From: Discostella pseudostelligera
Taxonomy: Eukaryota > Bacillariophyta > Thalassiosirophyceae > Thalassiosirales > Thalassiosiraceae
Assembly (NCBI GenBank): GCA_036940085.1
Contig: JALLBK010000407.1
Coordinates: 1 to 23,390, forward strand
Length of the DNA: 23,390 nucleotides
Direction: 5' to 3'
The notes under the pieces were generated by a model that searched no databases, had not been told where the DNA came from, and saw only the letters and a list, made by a program, of their open reading frames with translations. Both the position numbers and the translations under genes were made by a program. Of the stretch, positions 1 to 9,100 are shown piece by piece; the first letter of the stretch is position 1, and every line of letters starts with the position of its first letter.

Positions 1-794
1 GGCTTGCTCCCTCACGAATTTCAACCTTCCCACGAATTTCGCCCCTTGTCTGTCCCTCGTTCCCACGAACTTTGCCCGGTCTCTCGGGAAATATGGTGGG
101 GAAAATGCTCCCGACACTTCCACGTGGCAGTTGGGTGGCGGGAAAGCGCGGCGGATACCCAAACGACTCGACTCAAGTGCTTCTCCGGGGGGCAATCCTT
201 CCTCCTTTCCCCCCCAAATCTACTTGCCCCCTCATATCATCCTTGCGTGCCCCCCACGCATAGGTTTCTAGTCTGGCCGTCACAACGAGAGACAATTTGA
301 ATTCAACTTCCCTCCGGCAGCCGGCCCAAAAGTAAGCGCACCTCCTAGAGATACTACTTAGATACCAGCCATTGCAGCACCTCATGAAGTACTCCTACCC
401 TTGCCAAACTTGTGAGGACGACGATACTCCATCACATTACATTGTCACGATGCGTTAGCTCCAAGACGAGAAATCGCACCGAGCAAGTCAAATTTGATGT
501 CACCTGGCGGCGTCAATGTCGATGAGGGAACCACTGACACACATAGGCCGCTACTTTCCTTCGGTTGCAATGCACTTTTGTGTTATCTCCAACAATCATG
601 TCATAGAGAGGTTGTGTCACCACCAGAGGGATGAAAGCGAGTTCGCATATCACGTAGTTCACACAAAATGCATGCACGACCAGCATGAGCATGGACTTTG
701 AACATCATTAATAGTTGGAATTGAATCCACTTCATCACGAGGACAAGCAAAAGGGACAACCAAGGCGGCAAAACTTTGATAAGACGCATCAACC
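1..794. other. Left-edge region without a supported gene
   Basis: I see no convincing gene here. The open frames are short and have neither recognisable domains nor coding-like composition. Near the left edge a short motif, CACGAATTTC, occurs at 13-22 and 31-40, with a diverged copy near 64-73. This is a weak local repeat of unknown meaning. The last 100-200 bases are presumably the promoter and 5' leader of the gene starting at 795. An in-frame TAA about 15 bases upstream of that ATG shows the leader does not extend the protein. Confidence 0.5.
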
Positions 795-3700
795 ATGGGC
801 TTCTTCCGTAGAAAGTCGAAGAAAAACAAGGTCGCTCAATCGCAACCATCATACGCATCGCCATGGGCGCCAGTAGCAGAAGCCGACCCCATTGGAGTAG
901 CCGACACGGAACTCGCACCTAACGCGGGAACTAGCGCCATAACCAACTCCAGCGTTGTTTCCGAGCCGAATTACAACAATGGCAAGGAAACGTTTCACCA
1001 CAACGTGAACTTGGCGTCTCCGCCGTCGCCGTCGCCGTCGGCGTTGTACAATGTAATAACATCTTCATGTTCCAATGGCATCGAACTTGGAAACGATTTC
1101 AATGCGTCGAAGTCTGGTTTACTATCTCATGATGGCTCAGTTGCTGACTCAGAATCTGTATGGAGTGGAAATAACGCGCCCGGAATTGACGTCAAATTTA
1201 CCAAAAAAGTCGGAGCCATCGCCGCAACTGGTGGTGTAGCTCAACAAGTCGTCCCTTCGGCTATTTTCTCACCAGCCTCGCAGATCGTCTCAAGTCAAGC
1301 TGTGGTGTCGAGACAAGCAGGGAGCGTGGAGCACCAGTGTACGCCGGTAGAAAGAAATGAATCCACCAAACAGACTCCAACATCGCAAGGACAAACAGAA
1401 GGCGCAGTCATGCAATTCGATTCACCGTCATCTCAGCAACAAGAATCTCCCAACTCTCCTCCGTTGCCACGGGAAAAGAGAGCCACTAAGTCATTTGCTC
1501 TTCGAACGGCAATGTTTCGTGAGATTGTTCGTCATCGCGGAAAATCGGTTGAATGTCCACTTGCTGACCATAAACATGCAAGTCTGGAGAATGAACCTAA
1601 AACACCAATTGAGGAGAGTTGTAATAAGAACGCTTCAATGACGGATACTGTCGGAGTGATGCAAAATATTGCCACCATTCCTGATAGCGCTAGCCTCAAG
1701 AGCACGATAAACGAATGCAATTCGCGTGATGAACCAATTGAGGAGGACAGAAGCTCCGGGTCGGGTCGATTTCCTGAGGGCGAACACATTCATCAAGAAG
1801 AAGAAGAAGTCGAATCCGTCCCTGGCTCGTCCTGCTGGTCGTTTGGCGGCTTTACTGCCGACGAAGATGATGAGGATGATGAAGTTGCGACCGATCACGA
1901 GACGGCAACCTACGTAACCACTGATGAAGCTTCAACCTGTGTTACCAGTGATGAGAACGCATCGGAAATGCACAACGCCACGGATAAGACAAAAAGCTCC
2001 GCAAATGATGGTGATGCTAGGATAAAAAATCATTCTGGTCCACCGAACGAAGAACATAATAGTAATGAACGATACAATGATGAAAAGTCGAATGCAGATG
2101 ATGGCGAGGACTCTGTGGACGACGATGATTTGAGGACATGTTCGGAAAGTGTTGATGGAAGTTTGAGTTTTGATGGGAGCTATGACGATGGAACCTTGGA
2201 TGGAACTTTGGATGGAAGTTTTGATGAGACTTTGGATGACGATGCATCTGACTGTGATGATGATGTCAGTGAGGGTAGTACGGGGTCGGTCAACCGATCA
2301 GTCAAAGGTGGTTCAGGATGGACATGGTTTGGATTTGGTGGCAATCGGGAGGATGCTAGTGTAAAGTCAGGCTCCTACACCAGAGCCAGCTCGAGACAGT
2401 CCACGGTAGTATCGGTTGAGTCAAGGAGCGTCGACGATACAATAGGTGATGAGGATAGCCAAGCTGAACGTGCTGAGAGTGTGGTCTCTAGAAGAGAAAA
2501 GAGAAGAGAACTAAAACGCGATGCATCAGTGGACGTGGCTAAGAGAACCAATGCCGATAAAAACAAGGTCGTCACATCAGTGGACGAGGCCAAGAGAACC
2601 AATTCCGATAAAAAATCGGTCGTCACATCAGTGGACGAGGCCAAGAGAACCAATGCCGATAAAAAATCGGCCGTTGCTTCCTCTCAGTCACCGTCTTCTA
2701 CTTCGCAGCACCAAAGTAAACCTTCACGTGGAGTCCCAATGTTCAACAAATCATGGAAGAAGCGAATGGTGTCCGAGGGTTCCAGGGGGGATAAGTCAAT
2801 TGCATCTGAAGACACACCTGCCACCGCGTCGGTGTCTCTGGATAGTAACAAGGAGAGTGTCACTTCGAGGAGCAGCCCCAAGGGGGGCAAACCACTCCGT
2901 GGTAATCCTAATCATCCTGAGGCTTTAAAGAGGAATGCTGAAAATGGACAACGACATTTATTCTGTGTCAAGAATAGTGGGATGGTGGAGTTTACTGTTC
3001 GACAGTACAACGCTGTGCCCGTATCTAGCTCTCCCAATCATGTACTAATTAAGGTGGAGGTAAGATTTACATGTTTCCAAAGAATCTCAGATGATTGCCA
3101 TGAATATATCTGATCACTTCATTTACTCAATTCACAAACCACTACAGGCATCAACCGTCTCGTTAAAAGACTGCATTAATTGTGGTCCTGGCTCATCACT
3201 CAACCGGCTCATACCTGGCCTGCACATCATCGGCAAGGTCCATGCATTGGGTTCCACTGACAACTCCTCGTCATTACGTGTTGGTGATCGAATCGCCGCG
3301 TTACTTCCAGACGGCGGCGGAAACGCGAAGTACGTTTCTATTCCTAACTCGAATGCAATACTACTACCCGAAGATGCACGTCATGAAGATATAATCTGTT
3401 TGGTCTCGAATTACATGACCGCCAGTCAGTGCCTGAAACTTGCAAAGAAGAATGGCGCAAATCTGAATCATGCAAAAGTCCTTGTTACCAATGCATCTCG
3501 ACCTGTTGGACAAGCAATCGTCGAGCTTGCCTTGAAGGAGGGAGCGAAAGTGTATGCAACTGCTCACAAGATGCACGAAGAACACCTAACCAAATTGGGA
3601 GCCAAATGCTTCAACGTGAAACCGAAGAAGTGGCTCCCGCGCCTTGAGGGTAAAATGGACGTGGTCATTGATAACCTTTGCATCGACGGATACGAGTCAT

Positions 3701-4204
3701 CCTATCGAGCCCTAAAACCCACTGGTGTTCTCGTGTGTAACACTAATGTGGCAGTCAAGAGCGGACCCCCGTCGTTTTGTAACGCGTTTGAGGATACAAG
3801 CATCAGCGCTAGTATCAGCACTTGGTGGAATAATGTTCGGGTGAAATACTTATGGAGCCGTGTAGTGTTTTATGATTTGAATGAAAGTTATCAGACAGAT
3901 CCCGAAACATTTGGAAATGAATTGCATCGTTTGATATACAAGTTGCAAAGGGGTGAGATTAAACCAAAGGTGGCGGGTAGGGTCTCGTTGAATCAAGTAC
4001 CCAAGGCGCACCTGTTAATTGAGAAAGGGTTGCCGAGTAAGTTCCTTCTGTTCTCGCATTTTTTCGTGTCATCTCTATTGCTTATCTGACAATATACCCT
4101 CTTTGCTCTACTCTCAAATCATAGATGGTACTGTGGTGTGCCTTCCTTGGAAGGAATTGGACCCGAATCAAAAGGTCAAAGTGAAGAAAATCAACGTAGG
4201 TTAG
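795..4204 (+). CDS. Quinone-oxidoreductase-like (MDR) protein with long acidic Ser-rich N-terminal extension
   Basis: Proposed exons are 795-3059, 3148-4036 and 4125-4204, giving 1077 residues. Both introns are 88 bases (GTAAGA...ACAG and GTAAGT...ATAG), and joining them restores the MDR sequence (VLIKVE+ASTVSLKDC; EKGLPN+GTVVCLPW). An in-frame TAA lies just upstream of the ATG, which sits in a good context (CAACCATGG). Residues 1 to about 720 are low complexity: a basic start (MGFFRRKSKKNK), PSPSPS from a (GCCGTC)3 repeat, Asp/Glu-rich tracts around 340-500 and a 17-residue tandem repeat at 578-628. From about 725 the protein resembles zinc-independent medium-chain dehydrogenases of the quinone reductase/zeta-crystallin type: a GroES-like part, then a Rossmann-like part with VLVTNASRPVG at 866-876. 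Family members reduce quinones or enals with NADPH. Here the usual glycine pattern of the nucleotide loop is altered, so activity is uncertain. The extension has no recognised function. No metal-ligand cysteine pattern was noticed. Confidence 0.85.
2526..2678 (+). repeat. Three tandem 51-base coding repeats
   Basis: Three direct copies (2526-2576, 2577-2627, 2628-2678) encode 17-residue units of the form SVDEAKRTNADKKSVVT. The second and third copies are nearly identical at the DNA level, while the first differs mainly at VDVA and KNK. The repeat lies in the disordered extension of the MDR-like protein, keeps frame exactly and adds a Lys/Arg-rich segment after an acidic stretch. It looks like recent in-frame slippage or unequal exchange. 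Confidence 0.9.
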
Positions 4205-4623
4205 GTAGAATCGAGTGAATCCAAATAATTGGTGTGAAGTCTCGCATTCAAATTTGTTATAAATATATGTGAAACGTAAAATAAGTGAGAATTGAAGCAT
4301 TGCCAAGCTGTGAGCACGCCTTAACCTAAATGTGTGCGGCTTTACGCCCTTTGTCAGCACTAAATCGGTACGAAGAATAGACGAATAGCATGATTATGTA
4401 ATTATGTAGCGATATGAATATGGTATCGAAGTCATGCCATAAACATGTGTTCGTCACCTGGCAAGGAAGACAACCCAGTATGAGCGGTGGAATCTCCAGT
4501 CTTTAAGGATCGGCTGCATTAGTGTCGTAGTTTCGTAATGCATTCATCCGGAACAAACTCTTGTACATTCCGAAAGTCACTCGTATGGCCCACCCTGCTC
4601 CTGAGCCTGCCTTTGGATAATCA
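4205..4623. other. Convergent 3' flanks, no gene seen
   Basis: This is the stretch between the stop codon of the + strand MDR-like gene and the stop of the - strand Ser-rich gene. It is AT-rich and presumably holds both 3' untranslated regions. On the - strand a reading frame at 4503-4745 runs into the next gene in another frame and encodes an Ala-rich hydrophobic stretch. I do not call it a gene. Confidence 0.5.
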
Positions 4624-5319
4624 TTATTTTTCATCCATGCTATTGCTGCTGCAACTGCTGTCGCTGTCGCTGCCGCTGCCGCTACTGCAAATGCTATTCG
4701 TGTCATTGAACGTGTCCATGAACATGCATTCCACAGCTGAGCCATTGCTACTATCTCTCCGTGTGATGTTGATACTTGTTGTTACATTGTTGTCGCTCTG
4801 TGTTTCTTGCGTAGTTTGAACAGATGATGATGGAGAGGGAAGAGCAGAGGAATGTGTTGACGATGGCCTCTTCTTCGTCGATGTTCGATGATTGCTATTC
4901 TTCTTCTCCTTCTTGCGGGTCGTCGGTCGACGTTGTTGCTTGCATTCGCATCCAGCCTCGTCGTCGTCTCTGTTCTTTGACTGTCTCCTCCTCTCCCTCT
5001 TCTTGAACAACCCGTTGCTTTTGTGGCTACTGCTTTTCCTGCCTCTAGCAACCACAAACGAGTGCGTCACCGCCGAGACAACATCCGAATCGTCATCCTT
5101 TTGCATCAAGACATGTGGTGGTATTATTATCGGAGGGCTCAAATTGCCCACATAGCCAGTCATACTATCTGTATGGATTGATGATAATGTACTCTGACTG
5201 CCACTACTTTGGTCATTGGAGTTTGATCTGACTCTGCCGACTCGGGACTTCTTCTTGAAGAGAGTCGAGCTTCGACTCTTCATGAAGATGCTAGAGATGC
5301 AATCGCCGCCCTTCATCAT
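4624..5319 (-). CDS. Basic Ser-rich protein of unknown function
   Basis: This 231-codon frame begins at the first ATG after an in-frame TAG. I do not recognise the protein. It starts with a basic segment (SSTLFKKKSRVGRVRSNSND), has a short central part rich in Pro/Ile/Val (LSPPIIIPPHVLMQKDDD), then Lys/Arg-rich clusters (FKKRERRRQSKNRDDDE, TTRKKEKKNS) that could act as nuclear localisation signals, and ends in a Ser/Asp-rich tail. No globular domain or membrane segment is visible in this frame. It is divergent from the large gene at 6198 and convergent with the MDR-like gene. The start could instead lie further upstream if a short intron is used (see 5337-5431). The Ser-rich tail comes from a GC-rich triplet repeat that is also open in a second frame, so the exact C-terminus is uncertain. 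Confidence 0.5.
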   Translation of the reverse strand: MMKGGDCISSIFMKSRSSTLFKKKSRVGRVRSNSNDQSSGSQSTLSSIHTDSMTGYVGNLSPPIIIPPHVLMQKDDDSDVVSAVTHSFVVARGRKSSSHKSNGLFKKRERRRQSKNRDDDEAGCECKQQRRPTTRKKEKKNSNHRTSTKKRPSSTHSSALPSPSSSVQTTQETQSDNNVTTSINITRRDSSNGSAVECMFMDTFNDTNSICSSGSGSDSDSSCSSNSMDEK

Positions 5320-5336
5320 CTCTTTGATTAGATTAC

Positions 5337-5431
5337 TCTATGAGGTAAATGGCTCTCGGGAGAGACTTGTGATCGTTGTTATTGGATTCTTTTTCTGCTG
5401 CTGCCGCTGCGAAATTGTTGTTCATGGCCAT
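5337..5431 (-). other. Candidate 5' coding exon of the Ser-rich gene
   Basis: On the - strand an ATG at 5431 opens 32 codons with coding-like composition (MAMNNNFAAAAAEKESNNND...) ending in TAA at 5335-5333. A potential donor (GTAATC, starting at 5336) and an acceptor (TCTCTAG, ending at 5291) would remove 46 bases and join this segment in frame to the 4624-5290 part (YLI-D-IFMKSRS), giving a 253-residue protein. The intron would be shorter than any other in this window (64-128 bases), so this is only a possibility. Otherwise it is an upstream ORF in the leader. Confidence 0.3.
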
Positions 5432-5646
5432 GATGGATAGGGAGCTATGGTATGGAGCGGAGGTCGTGTCGATGGTTGAATGGTGATGCTCTTCTCATCT
5501 AGCCGAATTTTTGATTTGTGAATTATTTGAGGTTGTGTCAAGAGGGTGCCACGTACATAGATGTATTGCCTAATTAGAACTCATTGAAGAACGCAGGAAG
5601 CATCCCATGTTGGAATCAGTATAATCTTTCTCAAAAATAAGATATG

Positions 5647-5677
5647 TGTGTCACAATGCGGCATTCAGTGTGACACA
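5647..5677. repeat. Perfect 9-base inverted repeat
   Basis: The arms TGTGTCACA (5647-5655) and TGTGACACA (5669-5677) are perfect reverse complements separated by 13 bases. The spacer itself holds a small ATGC/GCAT dyad (5656-5659 and 5661-5664). The element could form a hairpin or bind a dimeric factor. It lies about 0.5 kb upstream of the + strand gene and 0.2-0.3 kb upstream of the - strand gene. Confidence 0.8.
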
Positions 5678-5749
5678 TGGCACTCGTCTCCACCCCACAA
5701 ACCACCATCCGTTGAATTATAAATTAATACTAATTCCTATTAAGAAGAA

Positions 5750-5759
5750 CACACGTGTG
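5750..5759. promoter_or_regulatory. CACACGTGTG palindrome with G-box/E-box core
   Basis: A perfect 10-base palindrome containing CACGTG, the core bound by many bHLH and bZIP factors in eukaryotes. It lies in the divergent intergenic region. Its position makes a regulatory role plausible, but one such site is weak evidence. Confidence 0.3.
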
Positions 5760-6197
5760 AGTTGATTTCAACTTGCCGCCGACACAAAGCACCCTTCGAT
5801 CAAGCACTTATGTTGTGTGCAACTCGGCGCTGCCAACAATGCAAGCTGGTGCAAAATCTCCCTCCTCTCCCTCGCCTCCACGAACACTAACCCTCCTACC
5901 TCGGTGACAACAATCACATCATTGTGCCCGCGCACCACTTCCTGGTATGAATCGTTAGTAGGAATTGGTCATCCGTGCTCTCGCGGCGCAGCCATGCCGA
6001 GCAAGTATGGTTCAAATTACGGAGTGGTAGACAAATTGGTCATTGTTGTCCTTGTGATTATCACTCTCTCTTTCGTATGAGAATTGATATCATTTCAATT
6101 TATACAAAGGGCCAATTGTCTCATGAGAAAGAACTGGATTCACTTATTCATTAAGGCTCAGAGCAATTGAAATTGAAAGCTAAAACCATAAAATATT

Positions 6198-9100
6198 ATG
6201 GCGTTGACGACAATCAATACCTCGTCGGCTGGCAGTAGCAGCCTTCAATATCAGCGTTCGACTATGCCTCGGACGTTGCCCACTCGCAAGTCCGAGGCTA
6301 TGGCGGCGGCGACTTCGACTATGACCATCGGCGGTGGAGACAATATCGGTATTGAATCTCGCCAGGATAGTAAGGCCAGCGATACTTTTGATAACTGCGA
6401 TGGCGAAGGCGGTGGTAGTGGCGCTGGCAGTACTCTCACCAACAAATTGGATGGTGAGGATGGTGAGCGTGTCCCAACACCTAATGACGTGACAACAACG
6501 GAGGAGCTACCTGTCGCCGGTGCTCCACTTGAGCCAGCGTTTGTCTTGAAAGACATGGACACAATTGACCAACCACAATATCAACGTCGTGCATCGTCAC
6601 CGCATCATCAGTCGACTCAACAGCGTCACCATATGCGGTCACCATCACCACCACCGGGACATGGCTCAGTCATCTCTCGCCGCGGACGGTCGAGATCTCC
6701 TGTCGGCTTAACGCCGCACCATCATCGAGCGGGAAGCAATAGTCGCGCTTCTTCGGCGGTCACCGTCCAGGCTGGTGTCGGCGGCCAAGATGAACTGAGC
6801 AGTGCGGCTCTTGCAGCCGGTGAGGCTGCGGCAAACAATCTTGCCGCAAGCTATCACCACCATCATAGCACTATCAATGACAACGACACTAGATTGCAAC
6901 ATTTGCCGGCGTCTCCACAAGGATTTGGTCGACGTTCTCCAAGCCCTGTTTCCCGATTTCCATCTCTATCATCCCAGAGTTTCGAAATCTCCCCGCAGCA
7001 TAGCATGAAAGCCGATGGGTTGATGGGTAGCTTTGATTGGAATGTAGGCCCGACTATGCAGCAGCCGCAGCAGCCCAGTTATAATTCCGAAGGACGAGGA
7101 GATGGCAGGAGGTCGTCATTGCCGATGGAGGTTCCACATCACTCTCAACAGCATAGTGGCGGGGACAGGCAGCATCATGATCCCGGCTCAAACGGAGTCG
7201 GCGGTGACCAGTACTATTCAAGCTATCCATCATCCTACCCTTACTACCAACCCAACGAAAACAACAACATACGAGGCAACGACAACTATCATTCTCACCA
7301 TCCTCAGCCAACTACCAATCCTTCCGCGCGCGGACGATCTCCCTCCCCGTTCCGCCGTGGAGTAGTTGACCCCGACAGACATCATCTCCATCAACGTGAG
7401 GGCAGTGACCGTCGTGGTAATCGACGTGCGCAATCAAACGATCCGGCAGCAGGTGGGGGTCGACATCTAACACGAAGAAACAGTCAGCAAGCTTTATTTC
7501 CGGAGCATCACATATTGAGCAGTCACTCAAGAGATCGAAATGATAATCGTCCTCGTCAATCTACTGCTTCTTCGTCATCCTCCGCTCCTAATCGTGGCAC
7601 GCGAGGAGGAAGTAGAGGCAGTGGTAGGCTGAACAACACAGAAGCGCACCGCAGCTCAGTTTTCCGTGGCAGCCCAACTGAAAGGGGTACTGGCCAGCGA
7701 AAACGAAGCGTTGGAGGCAGCTTGCCGCAGGAGCTACTACTGGCGCTCGAAGAAGATGAAGATACTGATGATGTTATTGGTCCCACAATTAACTCAGCCA
7801 ACATGGATTCAACCATCGGAAATGCGGCCGCTGGAGATGGACCCAACACTGCCAGGTCAACAGCTTCGCCAACTAACACCCTCGTGGCCAGTCCATCCAT
7901 GCCGGCTGTGGTAGACCCAATGCAGGTTGATGACTGTCTGCTACAAGAATCGCTGAACTTGAATGATTACGAAGATATCCTCACTGGTAGTTTGTCATTT
8001 CGGAAGAGTTACGACCTTGGTCAAGTCTTCAGCTTCATGAAGGAAGGTGGAAGCGGCGGTGCCCATGGTCAACTGAGTTTCAATTTGGGATTTAGTAGCG
8101 AGAGCAATGAAGAAGACAGTGATAGGGCGAATAGGTTGAACAATGGCAGTAACAGTCATGGTGGCAGAGGTGGTCACGCACTGTATGGCTCTCAATCCAT
8201 GGGGTTGACTCCCATCAACTCGTTCAGCTGCGACAATAACAGGCAAGGTAGTAACTCCGGAATCATCCCACTGAACAGCATCGATGGAATGGCATTGCGG
8301 GAATTCTTCTCAGGTAGTCCGAATACTACACCACCTCAGCTGGAGGGTTCGTCTTCTCCCATTGGTTCTCCGCAAATGAATGGTGGGTATGACCCCGTGC
8401 AACGTGAAAATGCTCCTGTAGTGCATGCCAGCACACCACCATCGTATAGTCACCATGGACCGGATATACGATATGGTCCTCCACAAGTCGGGAGCCATGG
8501 CATGATCAGTCACTGCACTTACAGCAACATGGAAACGCCACCCCATGGCCCGTCCTTGAGCTACCATAATAGTGGTTTGGCGCAGTCAAGCATTCAATCA
8601 AGCCATAACAGAGGAAGAGGAATCATCAGCATGAGTTTTTCAAACAAGCGAATCAAGTTATCGACGAAACATACGGTGCATCCAATTGCAATGGACCTTT
8701 CGAGACGTTTGGGGGGTGATGACTTTGTCCTGTTACGCAAGCTGGCTCCTTGCTTTGCCAACTTTCGTTATAAGATTCTCGAGCTAGAGACGAGTGATGT
8801 AGGCGGTACAACTTCTAGTGCTGTATCCACAGCTGGAGCAATCGGACTTCATCAAGCTCAATTGATCATTGCCAAGCGTCGAATATCGTCGTCGATATGT
8901 GCCTTCGGCGGGTCATTGCCATCAAGGATGGTATCACCATCACCATCTTCCGAGTCCGACGGCCCAAGTAACATCCATGGAGCCCGTCACAGTACCAACA
9001 GGACGGAATCAACCTTCAAGGAAGAAACTCCTCAAGAAAGAGAAGAACGCCTCAGCTACGAACAAAGTCTAGAGGGGCGGTACGTAGTGAAGAATTGCAT

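Larger units (their letters stand above)
5432..6197. promoter_or_regulatory. Divergent intergenic region, probable bidirectional promoter
   Basis: This region separates the starts of two divergent genes (- strand Ser-rich, + strand 1394-residue protein), so both promoters should lie here. It contains a perfect 9-base inverted repeat (5647-5655 with 5669-5677), a 10-base palindrome with a CACGTG core (5750-5759) and an AT-rich stretch around 5715-5730. The final ~130 bases are AT-rich leader. The frame covering 5817-6080 lacks an ATG start and any recognisable domain, so it is not called. No transcription start can be placed from sequence alone. Confidence 0.45.

Noticed and set aside
795..830. 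N-myristoylation of the MDR-like protein (starts Met-Gly)
   Set aside because: Position 6 is Arg rather than Ser/Thr, so the usual consensus is not met. Only a basic N-terminus can be claimed.
2017..2247. His-rich - strand open frame opposite the acidic repeats of the MDR gene
   Set aside because: It is an artefact of GAT-rich coding sequence read in reverse.
5817..6080. 87-codon + strand open frame with a hydrophobic C-terminus
   Set aside because: It has no ATG at its start, no recognisable motif, and lies in a divergent promoter region.
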